This document shows positions 1-8,110 of a stretch of DNA of 40,846 bases, piece after piece (positions within the stretch are counted from its first letter, which is position 1; each line of letters starts with the position of its first letter). Under the pieces are notes generated by a model that was not told the origin of the DNA, made no database searches, and was given only the letters and a program-made list of their open reading frames with translations. The DNA is from a bacterium. Its GTDB lineage: Bacteria > UBA9089 > CG2-30-40-21 > SBAY01. Where the stretch lies: positions 1 through 40,846 of the forward strand of contig JBFLYA010000006.1 in assembly GCA_040757115.1 (NCBI GenBank), written 5' to 3'. The position numbers and the translations under genes were made by a program.

Positions 1-119
1 TTTCCACAATCAATTTCTACCTATTTCTATAAATTTCAATCTATTTCTATTATCTTATCTCCATATCACTCTTATCTCCTTATCCCCTTTCTTACACTTT
101 TGATATATAGCCTGAACGG

Positions 120-653
120 TTACAAAATCTCATTAAAGATTTGATGAAGTTTCTGGTCAATATTACCAGTAAAATCTTGATGAGGAATATTTAGATGTTT
201 TAGTACTTTAGAAAACCTTTTGTATCCATTTTCACTTCTTAATTCAACCCATTCTACGCCTAAACTATCCAGTTGTCTTTTATTAGTTTCTGATAATTTA
301 TCAGCCACAAAAATCTTACTTTCCCTTGCGATTACTGCGTCTGCACTTTCTGGGTTACCACGTCCCATCAGTTTCACTTCGCATTTATACTGGTTTTTAC
401 CTTCAACCAGGTGAAAATCAATTTCTCTTTCAAAGTCAACATCATCTACCACTTTACCTTTGATTTTTACAGAATAATTTTTATCAGGCACTCCATATAA
501 TTTGCACAGGGTTTGCATTAACGGTTTTTCTACCCTTTTCCCACCAGTGCTCCACAATCCACCTCTTAACTCTGCTCGTTTTACGGCGAGAGTATTTATT
601 ACGATTAAACTTTCGCTGACATTTAAATCAACACTTACTCCCTTAAAATTTAC
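120..653 (-). pseudogene. CfrBI-family type II restriction endonuclease, 5'-truncated remnant
   Basis: The frame resembles, as I recall the family, the C-terminal part of CfrBI-type restriction endonucleases, with recognisable blocks SESLIVINTLAVKRAEL, WSTGGKRVEKPL, CEVKLMGRGNPESADAVIAR and VADKLS. E and K of CEVKLMG could be part of a PD-(D/E)XK nuclease core (inference). The conserved frame runs upstream of the first possible start, a TTG at 557, as far as an in-frame TGA at 654-656, with no ATG, GTG or TTG in between. The true 5' end is therefore lost or frameshifted. No methyltransferase partner lies in the window, which fits decay of a former restriction-modification system. An inverted-repeat end lies about 200 bp upstream. 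The family call rests on remembered similarity; truncation is seen directly. Confidence 0.6.
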
Positions 654-847
654 TCACTTTCGAATTCTTCGATGAGTTTATCCTGTTTTTGAGCATATTC
701 GATAGGATTGATTGATTTACCATCCATAAAACTTTCATCTTCAAAGCTGATTGCAACCCATCGCCACTGTTTTTTATCATTAATCATACATTTTATAGCT
801 TGAAGATGAACTCCCGTTGAAAATATTGTTAATTCTTTTTTCTTCAT
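650..847 (-). CDS. hypothetical 65-residue protein
   Basis: A short ORF starts at an ATG (847) with an in-frame TAA just upstream and no convincing ribosome-binding site. Its stop overlaps by a few bases the open frame of the restriction-enzyme remnant downstream. The product is charged and acidic at the C-terminus, with the stretch KKQWRWVAISFEDESFMDG; it has no signal peptide, membrane segment or motif that I recognise. It could be a small partner gene of the lost restriction system or another fragment of it. The start is immediately preceded by a copy of the CCACCTGTGCGG repeat end, so its own 5' end may also have been rearranged. Confidence 0.35.
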   Translation of the reverse strand: MKKKELTIFSTGVHLQAIKCMINDKKQWRWVAISFEDESFMDGKSINPIEYAQKQDKLIEEFESE

Positions 848-863
848 CTTAATTGTTTAAAAA

Positions 864-880
864 TTTTTCCACCTGTGCGG
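864..880. repeat. solo end of the TTTCCACCTGTGCG element family
   Basis: The string TTTTTCCACCTGTGCGG matches the terminal inverted repeat of the two complete elements at 20399-20581 and 31461-31650. No partner end is visible nearby, so this is a solo or eroded end. Confidence 0.6.
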
Positions 881-952
881 TTAGATTAACCTCCCTCACA
901 TCTTTTAAAACCACGAAGAACACGAAGGGCACGAAGAATTATAAACCAAATC

Positions 953-1201
953 GTAACTATTCAGCCCCAGATGGACACGGATGAAACACTAAAAATTCGT
1001 AATCCGTGTCCGTTTTCCGTGTCCGTAATTAGGCTGATGGCTGATGGCTGAAAATTCAGGTATAGTGCCTCGTGTCTCCTCTCCTTCTCCGTTTCTCCCT
1101 TTCTTCGTTTCCCCGTTTCCCCCTTTCCCCTCTGCCCTCTGCCTTCTGCCCTCTGCTATTTATCCGTGCTAATCCGTGTTAATCAGTGGCTGAATAGTTA
1201 C
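953..1201. repeat. 249-bp element with GTAACTATTCAGCC terminal inverted repeats
   Basis: The left end GTAACTATTCAGCCCC and the right end GTGGCTGAATAGTTAC are inverted copies. Subterminal parts also pair (CACGGAT / ATCCGTG). The interior holds a pyrimidine-rich drifting repeat (CTCTGCCTTCTGCC type, about 1075-1157). A shorter relative with the same ends and internal ATTCGTAATCCGTGTC lies at 5131-5206. It fills most of the gap between the 65-residue ORF and rsmD; there is no coding potential. Confidence 0.6.
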
Positions 1202-1246
1202 CCTGCTGTTTTTAATTTAATTCATTAATGTATTCTTTTGTTAGCA

Positions 1247-1828
1247 TCATTTTCTAATCTCCAGCGGTAAATTCTCGGCATAAAATGAAATCGTAATGTC
1301 CCCATATCGCTTTTGCTTTATCAATCTTAAGGATTTAATTATCTCTGGTAAAATCTCCTTTTTATGATGTTCTATCCCTATTATTCCATTTGTATTGAGG
1401 ATTTTATTTTCCGATAGAGCAACAAGTGTTGGAAAACAAAAATTTTTTAAAAAAGGTGGTGCTAAATAGACAATATCAAAACACTCTTTTTTTTGTGATA
1501 AAAATTTTATCGCCTTCAGCACTTCTGTTTTATAAACAAAAGTTTGTTCTTCTGAAAAATCTAAGGATAAGATATTTTGTTTGATGATTTTTACCTGCGA
1601 GGCATTATTTTCGACAAAGACTACCTTTTTTGCACCACGACTTAACGCCTCTAAGCCAATATTTCCTGTGCCTGAATAGAGGTCAAGGAAACAGGCTTGA
1701 TTTACTTTATTGCCCAGAGTATCAAATAACGACGCCTTTACCCGACTTAATGTAGGTCTGGTTGCATATCTATTTTTCGCCTTAACAATTCTACCTTTAG
1801 CCTTACCGGCAATAATTCTCACTTTCAT
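1247..1828 (-). CDS. rsmD: 16S rRNA (guanine(966)-N(2))-methyltransferase RsmD
   Basis: RsmD transfers a methyl group from S-adenosylmethionine to N2 of G966 in 16S rRNA of the assembling small subunit. The 193-residue length is normal. Seen: the family start VRIIAGKAKGR, then RPTLSRVKASLFDTL, the SAM-binding motif DLYSGTGNIGLEALSRGA (about residues 49-66), an acidic strand end VVFVENN, and the motif IV region DIVYLAPPF. Family members normally carry DPPY/F there; the Asp is replaced by Ala (codon GCA), which could weaken catalysis. The ATG at 1828 directly abuts a -10 box (1829-1834), so the transcript probably begins near the in-frame GTG at 1822, giving MRIIAG, the usual family start. The gene diverges from the Nudix-aroK pair. 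Confidence 0.93.
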   Translation of the reverse strand: MKVRIIAGKAKGRIVKAKNRYATRPTLSRVKASLFDTLGNKVNQACFLDLYSGTGNIGLEALSRGAKKVVFVENNASQVKIIKQNILSLDFSEEQTFVYKTEVLKAIKFLSQKKECFDIVYLAPPFLKNFCFPTLVALSENKILNTNGIIGIEHHKKEILPEIIKSLRLIKQKRYGDITISFYAENLPLEIRK

Positions 1829-1857
1829 ATTTTACTTAAAAAAATATTTATTGTCAA
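1829..1857 (-). promoter_or_regulatory. sigma-70-type promoter of rsmD, probably leaderless
   Basis: On the minus strand TTGACA (1857-1852), a 17-bp spacer and TAAAAT (1834-1829) form a near-consensus promoter. The predicted start of transcription, about 7 bases on, falls at the GTG codon at 1822. Confidence 0.7.
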
Positions 1858-1865
1858 CAAAAATC

Positions 1866-1894
1866 TTGACTTTCACCCTGTTTTGGCGTATAAT
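1866..1894 (+). promoter_or_regulatory. sigma-70-type promoter of the Nudix-aroK unit, probably leaderless
   Basis: TTGACT (1866-1871), a 17-bp spacer and TATAAT (1889-1894) precede the ATG at 1906 by only 11 bases. No ribosome-binding site fits in between. It is back to back with the rsmD promoter. Confidence 0.75.
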
Positions 1895-1905
1895 CAGATT
1901 AAAAG

Positions 1906-2343
1906 ATGGATAAACCAGATGTTCGTGTTGCCCTCGTCATCCTTAAAGAGGATAAAATTTTGTTAGTTCAACATCAAAAGAAAGGTAGAAAATATTGGCT
2001 TTTGCCTGGTGGCAGGGTAGATTTTGGGGAGTCATTAATTGAGGCACTTGAGAGGGAATTGTTAGAAGAGGCAAATATCAAGGTCAAGGTAGGTAATTTA
2101 CTCTTCATCAGCGATGCTATTTCTCCTGATAATGGTAAAAGGCACATTATCAATATCTTCTTTGAAGGGAAAATAATTGGCGGCGAGTTAAAAATTGGCA
2201 ACGAAGAAATCCTTCAACAAATAGAATTTATCCCGGTGAGTCAATTAGACAAATTGACCTTTTATCCAATGGTGAAAGAAGAATTAAAGGAATGGTTACA
2301 AAAGCGAAAACCTTTAGGTTACCTTGGTAATCGGTGGGAGTAA
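1906..2343 (+). CDS. Nudix hydrolase
   Basis: A 145-residue single-domain Nudix protein, a family that hydrolyses nucleoside diphosphates linked to another moiety. The Nudix box is readable: G-RVDFG-E-SLIEALE-RE-L-L-EE-ANI at about residues 37-59, with the catalytic RELLEE core intact and Asn at the usual small Gly position near the end of the box. The protein starts with VRVALVILKEDKILLVQH, the usual first strands of the fold. The substrate cannot be read from sequence; a housecleaning NTP or ADP-ribose-type role is possible. Its stop codon lies two bases before aroK and its last codons carry the aroK ribosome-binding site, so the two are co-transcribed and translationally coupled. Confidence 0.9.
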   Translation: MDKPDVRVALVILKEDKILLVQHQKKGRKYWLLPGGRVDFGESLIEALERELLEEANIKVKVGNLLFISDAISPDNGKRHIINIFFEGKIIGGELKIGNEEILQQIEFIPVSQLDKLTFYPMVKEELKEWLQKRKPLGYLGNRWE

Positions 2344-2345
2344 GG

Positions 2346-2906
2346 ATGAATAATATTATCTTATCAGGTTTTATGGGAAGTGGTAAGACTGCGGTAGGCA
2401 AACAACTATCCTCAAAATTAAATATGGATTTTATCGACCTCGATGATTGGATTGAAGAAGAGGCACAAATGGCTATAAATGAAATATTTGCTAAATTTGG
2501 AGAAGATTATTTCCGAGAATTAGAAAAAGAAATAGTTAAAAAAGCCTGTGAGAGCCTTAAGAATAGTGTTATTTCTACTGGTGGTGGGGTAATATTAAGG
2601 GATGAAAATGTAGAAAATTTACATCGAGCCGGGATAGTAATCTGGCTCAAGGTAAGTCCTGAAAAGGTCTATGAACGCACTAAAGATGCTTCTCATCGCC
2701 CATTATTAAATTGCCCTAACCCGCTTGAAAAGATAAAAAAATTGCTCTCCTTTCGCACACCTTATTATACCGCCGCCGCAGATTTTATTGTGGATACATC
2801 AGATTTAACGGTTGAAGAGGTAGTCTTAAGAATTACCCGGTATTTAAAACTTTGCCCTGGTGTGGTGTTGAGTAAGTTTTGCCCGGAGTATCATCAGGTT
2901 TCGTAA
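2346..2906 (+). CDS. aroK: shikimate kinase
   Basis: Phosphorylates the 3-hydroxyl of shikimate with ATP in the chorismate pathway. Seen: Walker A GFMGSGKT, the shikimate/Mg region DFIDLDDWIE, the substrate loop STGGGVILR, and the lid arginine in HRPLL. The ATG at 2346 is preferred over an in-frame GTG 12 bases upstream because GGGAG and AAGG sit just before it and the core begins NNIILSGFMGSGKT. At 186 residues it is slightly long: the tail beyond about residue 170 (LCPGVVLSKFCPEYHQVS) does not look like family sequence and may be encoded by repeat-derived DNA replacing the original stop. Second gene of a two-gene unit with the Nudix hydrolase. Confidence 0.93.
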   Translation: MNNIILSGFMGSGKTAVGKQLSSKLNMDFIDLDDWIEEEAQMAINEIFAKFGEDYFRELEKEIVKKACESLKNSVISTGGGVILRDENVENLHRAGIVIWLKVSPEKVYERTKDASHRPLLNCPNPLEKIKKLLSFRTPYYTAAADFIVDTSDLTVEEVVLRITRYLKLCPGVVLSKFCPEYHQVS

Positions 2907-3061
2907 CCTGCAAACGGATAATTGGTTAAATAGCTTCGTCGTGAGCTCAGCCGAACGGTATTTAATTACCCGTTACCAATCACCAGTTACCAGAATCAAA
3001 TTCCGTGCGTTATTTGTTCACCACAACACTAGCCGGTAGGAGAGAACCCTGCAAGTTTCCA

Positions 3062-4723
3062 TCAGTTTTTAAATACAGCGCCGGTAGAGGCTGAGGTAAC
3101 CTGCTGGGCATAGCGATACAGGTAGCCTTCTTTTATCTTATATTCTGGTATCTGCCAATCTTTAAACCTTTTCTTTATCTCCTCCTCGGATAGTTCTATA
3201 TTTAATCGTTTATTAGGAATATCTATGCTTATCATATCGCCGTCTTTGATGATAGCCATTGTGCCTCCTTCTTGTGCCTCTGGTGAGATATGGCCGATAG
3301 CCGCTCCTCGAGTTCCACCTGAGAATCTACCATCTGTTAGTAAAGCGACATCTTTATCCAGACCTACACCTGCAATAGCCGATGTAGGACCAAGCATCTC
3401 GCGCATCCCGGGACCACCTTTAGGCCCTTCATATCGGATAACCACGACCTGCCCTTTTTCTATTTCCTTGTTCAAGATTGCCTTCATTCCAGATTCTTCA
3501 GAATCAAATACCTTTGCTGGTCCCCGATGGACAAGCATCTCTTGAGCAACAGCTGATTGTTTCACCACCGCCCCTTCTGGAGCAAGGTTACCAAATAAAA
3601 TGGCAATACCACCATCCTTTGAATAAGGTCTGTCAATTGGTCGGATAACATCTTCATTCAAATTTTTAGCATTTTTGATATTATCCATAACTGATTTACC
3701 CGTAGCGGTCAGCAATTCGGTATTAATTAACCCTTTTTTATTTAATTCTGACATTACCGCAGGCACGCCACCAGCTTTATCTAAATCCTCAAGGTGATGT
3801 GTGCCTGCTGGAGAGATTTTACATAGATTTGGGGTGCAACTGCTTATTTCGTTAAACAAATTCAAATCAATCTTTATATTTGCCTCACGAGCAATCGCAG
3901 GAAGATGTAAAACAGTATTAGTCGAACTACCCAGTGCCATTTCTACGGCAATTACATTTCTAAATGCCTCCTGGGTGGCAATATCTCGGGGCAGGATATT
4001 TTTTTCAAGCAATTCCATTATCTTCATTCCAGCAATCTTTGCCAATCTTTTTCGTTTAGCCGATGTCGCCAGAATAGTTCCATTACCTGGCAAACTTAAT
4101 CCTAATGCCTCACTGAGGCAATTCATAGAATTAGCCGTGAACATTCCCGCACAAGAACCACATCCAGGGCAGGCTTCATCTTCTATTTGTTTTAAGTATT
4201 CTTCGGTAATTTTTCCACCAGCATAGGCACCCACATTTTCAAAAACAGTAATCAAATCAAGTGTTTTACCTTGAAAATAACCGGTTAACATTGGTCCACC
4301 ACTGATTAAAATTGATGGAATATTCAGTCGTAACATTGCCATAAGCATTCCTGGTATAATCTTATCACAATTTGGGACTACAACCAGGGCATCAAAAGGA
4401 TATGCCATTCCCATTGCCTCAACAGAATCAGCAATCAATTCCCGTGAGGCTAAAGAATATTTCATCCCTTTATGTCCCATCGCAATACCATCACAGATAC
4501 CAATGGTAGAAAATTCCATTGGAGTGCCACCGGCTAATCGGACGCCTGCTTTTACCGCCTCGACAATATCGTTTAAATGGATATGCCCTGGTATAAGCTC
4601 ATTAGCCGAGTTAGCAATACCAATTATTGGGCGTTGAATCTCCTCATCTGTGTAGCCCATAGCCTTAAATAGTGAGCGATGAGGTGCTCTTTCAAAACCT
4701 TTTTTCATTACATCCGACCTCAT
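3062..4723 (-). CDS. ilvD: dihydroxy-acid dehydratase
   Basis: Dehydrates 2,3-dihydroxy-3-methyl(pent)anoate to the 2-keto acid in valine/isoleucine synthesis, using an Fe-S cluster and Mg2+. Seen: N-terminal [27 protein letters not shown] with a cluster cysteine, [32 protein letters not shown], the PEGAVVKQ block and [19 protein letters not shown] near the C-terminus. I start at the ATG at 4723 (553 residues, typical length); AAAGGAGG lies 8-9 bases upstream and the preceding open frame shows no family sequence. One oddity: GIANSANE where family members commonly have GIANSWNE. No other branched-chain amino-acid gene is adjacent. Upstream DNA is a repeat-rich gap with a decayed four-helix-bundle element. 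Confidence 0.96.
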   Translation of the reverse strand: MRSDVMKKGFERAPHRSLFKAMGYTDEEIQRPIIGIANSANELIPGHIHLNDIVEAVKAGVRLAGGTPMEFSTIGICDGIAMGHKGMKYSLASRELIADSVEAMGMAYPFDALVVVPNCDKIIPGMLMAMLRLNIPSILISGGPMLTGYFQGKTLDLITVFENVGAYAGGKITEEYLKQIEDEACPGCGSCAGMFTANSMNCLSEALGLSLPGNGTILATSAKRKRLAKIAGMKIMELLEKNILPRDIATQEAFRNVIAVEMALGSSTNTVLHLPAIAREANIKIDLNLFNEISSCTPNLCKISPAGTHHLEDLDKAGGVPAVMSELNKKGLINTELLTATGKSVMDNIKNAKNLNEDVIRPIDRPYSKDGGIAILFGNLAPEGAVVKQSAVAQEMLVHRGPAKVFDSEESGMKAILNKEIEKGQVVVIRYEGPKGGPGMREMLGPTSAIAGVGLDKDVALLTDGRFSGGTRGAAIGHISPEAQEGGTMAIIKDGDMISIDIPNKRLNIELSEEEIKKRFKDWQIPEYKIKEGYLYRYAQQVTSASTGAVFKN

Positions 4724-4756
4724 AAATATTTTCCTCCTTTTTATTAAGTGAATAGA

Positions 4757-5128
4757 GTTCTGCAAAACTAAGAAACTGTAGTTTTTAAGCGGGTATTTAA
4801 AACCTCTATTTTTATCAATTCCCTCCAAAGAGCAAAATGCAAAAAGCAAATATAAAAATTACATATCAAAATGTAAAATTATCTCTTTCCTTTCAGCGTT
4901 AAAATACTTGAAGCAAAGATATTACCAAATTCCTCCAACTCTTTGAGAAACACTATCCTTTGGCAACTTATCGATGAATTCTATAAGTCGCAGAGTAAAG
5001 TTATATAGTCTTTTCTTGAAGTCCTTTTTGAAATTTGATTTGTAATTTTGCATTTTGATATTTGAATTTTTATCTCTAATTTCAGGTCTAACTCTCAGTT
5101 ATCTCCCCCAAATCCTATTTTGCAGAAC
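4757..5128. mobile_element. decayed IVS-like element with GTTCTGCAAAA inverted repeats
   Basis: GTTCTGCAAAAC at 4757-4768 is mirrored by ATTTTGCAGAAC at 5117-5128. Between them lies a rearranged four-helix-bundle gene. A second pair of partly complementary AT-rich strings built on ATATCAAAATG lies inside. The organisation parallels the intact element at 17755-18312, although the inverted repeats differ in sequence. Borders are inferred. Confidence 0.5.
4879..5053 (-). pseudogene. four-helix-bundle (IVS/S23-type) protein, internally deleted remnant
   Basis: From an ATG at 5053 the frame reads MQNYKSNFKKDF, then LRLIEFIDKLPKDSVSQRVG, matching the first helix and turn of the four-helix-bundle proteins known from 23S rRNA intervening sequences; it stops at 4922-4924. 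In another frame the next bases read LKELEEFGNIFASSILTLKG followed by KR and a stop at 4879-4881, like the family's last helix. The middle two helices (about 60 residues) are missing and the join is out of frame. The DNA just before the ATG is a low-complexity ATTCAAATATCAAAATGC string. It cannot make a functional bundle. Confidence 0.7.
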
Positions 5129-5130
5129 CC

Positions 5131-5206
5131 TAACTATTCAGCCACAGAGGGACACAGATGAAACACTGAAAATTCGTAATCCGTGTCAATCAGTGGTTGA
5201 ATACTG
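5131..5206. repeat. short internally deleted copy of the GTAACTATTCAGCC element
   Basis: It starts TAACTATTCAGCCACAG, contains ATTCGTAATCCGTGTC and ends with AATCAGTGGTTGAATA, the same blocks as 953-1201 but without the pyrimidine-rich centre. Its right end touches the stop codon of the adjacent AlbA_2 gene. Confidence 0.55.
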
Positions 5207-6358
5207 TTATCCTTCTTTTCTTGGTATAGTTAAGATAAATTCACTCTCTATAACCTCAAGTAGCACATCTTTACCAGTAGTCTTTTTTACAGATTCTATT
5301 ATTCTTTGTATTCCAGTTCCTATATCTGTTACAAATCCCATCTTGCCAAGTAAGTTATATATTGTTGGGTTTCTTACCACATGGGCTCCACCTATTTTAA
5401 TGTTTTCAATACTGACGCTATTAGGTAATTTGCCTGGGCTATGAAACTCTATCCTGTTAGTAAATATAAATATCCGAATAGGAGCACTAATAGTATAATC
5501 CCTATGGGCTACTGCATTAACAAGGGCTTCTCTTAAGACAAAATCTTCAATCTCAGGATATTTTTCATTTTCAAGTCCTTTTATAATATGTTTTTCTTTT
5601 ATGTAAATCTTTAGAAATCGCATACAATCCTCAAGTATTTGTGGAACTTTACCGTCAAACTTTTTTAGATCAGATGGTGGAATAGCCATATCATCTCCAT
5701 CTATATAAGCAGTAACTATGTATGAAGTTGGAATATAAAATTGAGGGTTTTCTCCAAAAAACAGAATTCCTGCAAGGGTTGGTTTTTTGTTTTTTGAAAG
5801 CGATTTTATATTAATTAAATACGGTATTAAATCTTTATCTTTTACTTTTAGAGGGAAATACCTTTCTAAAAATTTTTTAGCATAATCAGTATCAATATCT
5901 TTAATACTTGCTCTTGAAATTTCAATCTCATCGTAGTATATACTTTCAGTAGCCTGGAAAAGGCGCAGAAGTTCTTGTCTTCCTGCCTGCCTGCATCTAT
6001 TGGCACTTCGTATGTAATATAATCCTCTTCCAGTTCTGTAAGGTCTTTGATCCCCTTTAGGAACATTCACTATTATTATATTTTTCTCAACAACTACTAA
6101 TGACTCAGTTACAACAGTACAAGGCGGTTCACATCTATTAAAGGCAACATCATCAATTTTCCTTATAGTTTCATCCAGTTCTTCCCTTTCTAATCCAACA
6201 ATTTCACCATTATCACGAACACCTATAATTATTTGACCTCCGTCTGTATTTGCAAAACAAACAATACTTTTTGCAAGTTCTTCATTATCAGTAAGTTTTT
6301 CTTTGAAATCGGTATGTAAATCCTCGCCTTTTAGGATTCTTTCTCTAAGTTCATTCAT
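5207..6358 (-). CDS. Schlafen/AlbA_2-domain ATP-binding transcriptional regulator
   Basis: The N-terminal ~115 residues are an AlbA_2 (Schlafen-like) domain: LHTDFKEKL, then ELAKSIVCFANTDGGQIIIG and V-D-NGEIVGL, ending with YIRSANRCRQAGRQEL. The C-terminal ~120 residues match the HATPase_c_4 type module found with it (REALVNAVAHRDYT, IEFHSPGKLP, GTGIQRIIE). Proteins of this layout are usually annotated as putative transcriptional regulators or RecG-like ATP-binding proteins; their biochemical role is poorly defined. I start at the second of two adjacent ATGs (6358), 7 bases after AAAGGAG; the first, at 6361, is possible. Upstream is a repeat-like string built on CACTG and CCACTAACCACTG. No clear partner gene. 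Confidence 0.8.
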   Translation of the reverse strand: MNELRERILKGEDLHTDFKEKLTDNEELAKSIVCFANTDGGQIIIGVRDNGEIVGLEREELDETIRKIDDVAFNRCEPPCTVVTESLVVVEKNIIIVNVPKGDQRPYRTGRGLYYIRSANRCRQAGRQELLRLFQATESIYYDEIEISRASIKDIDTDYAKKFLERYFPLKVKDKDLIPYLINIKSLSKNKKPTLAGILFFGENPQFYIPTSYIVTAYIDGDDMAIPPSDLKKFDGKVPQILEDCMRFLKIYIKEKHIIKGLENEKYPEIEDFVLREALVNAVAHRDYTISAPIRIFIFTNRIEFHSPGKLPNSVSIENIKIGGAHVVRNPTIYNLLGKMGFVTDIGTGIQRIIESVKKTTGKDVLLEVIESEFILTIPRKEG

Positions 6359-6429
6359 CATGTTTCTCCTTTGATTGACCACTGCCCACTAACCACTGTT
6401 CACTGACCATTTCTTGTATTGCGATTTCA

Positions 6430-7323
6430 CTACTCCAGCACTATCTTCATATAAGCCTTTTCTTTTAATTTATTTATCCAGCGGGTGAATTCTTCATTAA
6501 ATTTTACCTGTCTTAATTTTGTTTCTTGTGTTTTTACTACTTCCTCCAATTGTTCTTCGTCTAACTCTTTTTTTTCTACAAGTTGAATGATATGAAATCC
6601 AAATTTAGTCTCGACTATTCCGCTTATTTCACCTGGTCTTTTTAAAGCAAACGCCGTCTCTGAAAATTCTTTAACCATCTGGCTTTTAGTGAAAAATTCA
6701 ATCATTCCACCCTTATTTTTACTGCCGGGGTCAATAGAGTAATTTTGAGCTAAGTCTTCAAATTTTTCACCTCTCTCTAATCGGGCAAGGATGAGGATTG
6801 CCTCTGGTTTAGTTTTCACCAGGATATGCCTAACTTTAAACTGATGAGAAAATTCATTTCTGATTTGAGCAATTTCATCTACGGACACCTGAATATTTGA
6901 CCATACCTCACTTTCTACTAACTCTTTTTTTATTAAACTTTCTTCATATTCCCGACGAAGGTCATCTTCTGAAAGTCCTTCTAACTCAATAGCCTTTTTA
7001 AATTCATTAATAGATTTGAATTGTTTTTTAACCTTATTGAGTGCTTCTTCGAGCTCTGCAGGGGATATTGTAATTTTTTGTCTTTTAGCCTCTTGTAAAA
7101 TAAGTTTTTCTTCAATTAATTTATCCAACACCTGCTGTTGTAATTTATTCATTTGTTCAGGAGTAAGGTTTGTCTCTATTGCACTCATCGCCTTATCTAT
7201 TTCTGTTTGAGTAATTATATCCTCATTTATCCAGGCAACAATACGGTTAACGGTTTTTGCCTCAGCAAGATAACCTCCTGTAAAAGTTATAATTAAAGAA
7301 AAGATAATATATTTAGATTTCAA
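6430..7323 (-). CDS. SurA-like periplasmic peptidyl-prolyl cis-trans isomerase
   Basis: An exported folding factor for outer-membrane and secreted proteins. Residues 1-23 form a signal peptide (KSKYIIFSLIITFTGGYLAEA); a SurA_N-type helical chaperone region follows (VNRIVAWINEDIITQTEID) and a parvulin domain from VRHILVKTK through GGMIEFFTKSQMV to GFHIIQLVEKKE. I choose the TTG at 7323: AAGGAGA lies 7 bases upstream and the signal peptide starts there, whereas the longer frame reads through GGTAACTGGTAACTGG-type repeats. Only one parvulin domain is visible (E. coli SurA has two). A strong minus-strand promoter at 7757-7785 would give a ~430-nt leader containing a large hairpin. It may serve the many outer-membrane and exported proteins nearby, but no operon link exists. 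Confidence 0.88.
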   Translation of the reverse strand: MKSKYIIFSLIITFTGGYLAEAKTVNRIVAWINEDIITQTEIDKAMSAIETNLTPEQMNKLQQQVLDKLIEEKLILQEAKRQKITISPAELEEALNKVKKQFKSINEFKKAIELEGLSEDDLRREYEESLIKKELVESEVWSNIQVSVDEIAQIRNEFSHQFKVRHILVKTKPEAILILARLERGEKFEDLAQNYSIDPGSKNKGGMIEFFTKSQMVKEFSETAFALKRPGEISGIVETKFGFHIIQLVEKKELDEEQLEEVVKTQETKLRQVKFNEEFTRWINKLKEKAYMKIVLE

Positions 7324-7370
7324 TTTTAGTCTCCTTATAATTGGTAACTGGTAACTGGTAACTGGTGAAT

Positions 7371-7722
7371 GGTGATTAGTGCTCTGTTGCCATTCAAGTG
7401 ATTGATTGGCCATTGTCCCCCGCTGGCGGGGGTCTTATCGTTACCCACATCTTTTACTGGACAATGTTATTAACTATGCATTCATTCACAATTCACCATT
7501 CACAATTTTTTCCCTAAATTTCCTTAATAATGATGAATGGTGAATTATCAATTGTCAATTATTAAAACCCCTTTCTTCTCACGCTTCACGGTGTCCACTA
7601 AAACTTGTGGGTAACGATAAGGGCGGGGGTAGGGGGGTGGATTTTTCTATTTCAGATTTCATATTCCACCCTATTACCCCCGCCAGGGGACATCAATTGA
7701 GTAGCGACAGAGCATTAGTCAC
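7371..7722. repeat. 350-bp nested inverted repeat in the surA-like leader
   Basis: Outer arms 7371-7390 and 7703-7722 pair at about 17 of 20 positions. Inside, CTTATCGTTACCCACA (7434-7449) is perfectly mirrored at 7606-7621, and pairing continues imperfectly on either side. A perfect 13-bp pair (7490-7502 / 7534-7546) makes an inner hairpin, and a GC-rich hairpin lies at about 7622-7684. No ORF. It can fold as a cruciform or as a long structured RNA. Confidence 0.65.
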
Positions 7723-7756
7723 CAATTTTTAAATTCGTGAAGCCCTATAGAGTATT

Positions 7757-7785
7757 ATAATATCAAAATCTATATTAATTGTCAA
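7757..7785 (-). promoter_or_regulatory. sigma-70-type promoter towards the SurA-like gene
   Basis: On the minus strand TTGACA (7785-7780), a 17-bp spacer and TATTAT (7762-7757). The next gene downstream is the SurA-like PPIase, after the nested inverted repeat. Confidence 0.6.
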
Positions 7786-7830
7786 TTTATTTTTTATCTT
7801 GACATTTACAGATTTATCTGATAGGCTAAT

Positions 7831-8052
7831 TATAGCAGTTATTAGTCAAAATTTACTCAGAGTGGATAAGTAAAAAATCCCAAATCCCAAGCACCAAATC
7901 TCAAATAAGCACCCAATTTCAACTAATAAATACCAAACTATGGGGGGGTAATGTTTTGAATTTTGGTCATTCGAATTTGTTTGGAATTTGGAATTTGTGA
8001 TTTGGAATTTCAGAGCCATATCTATGTCAAATTTCGATTAATAACTGCTATA
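7831..8052. mobile_element. 222-bp MITE-like element with TATAGCAGTTATTA termini
   Basis: The left end TATAGCAGTTATTAGTCAAA and the right end TTTCGATTAATAACTGCTATA form ~24-bp imperfect terminal inverted repeats (7831-7854, 8029-8052). The interior is repetitive (CCCAAATCCCAAGCACC, then GGAATTTGGAATTTGTGATT) with no ORF. A second element with the same ends but a different interior is at 32518-32747. It occupies most of the 7786-8110 gap before purM; non-autonomous transposon-like by structure. Confidence 0.6.
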
Positions 8053-8110
8053 GTAGTCATTAGTTTTTGCTTTCTGATGGCTGAACACTTAGAATAGAGG
8101 AGTATAAATT

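Noticed and set aside
7799-7827. Plus-strand TTGACA at 7799 as a purM promoter
   Set aside because: The best -10 at proper spacing (TAGGCT) is weak and the leader would cross the MITE-like element; not firm enough to list.
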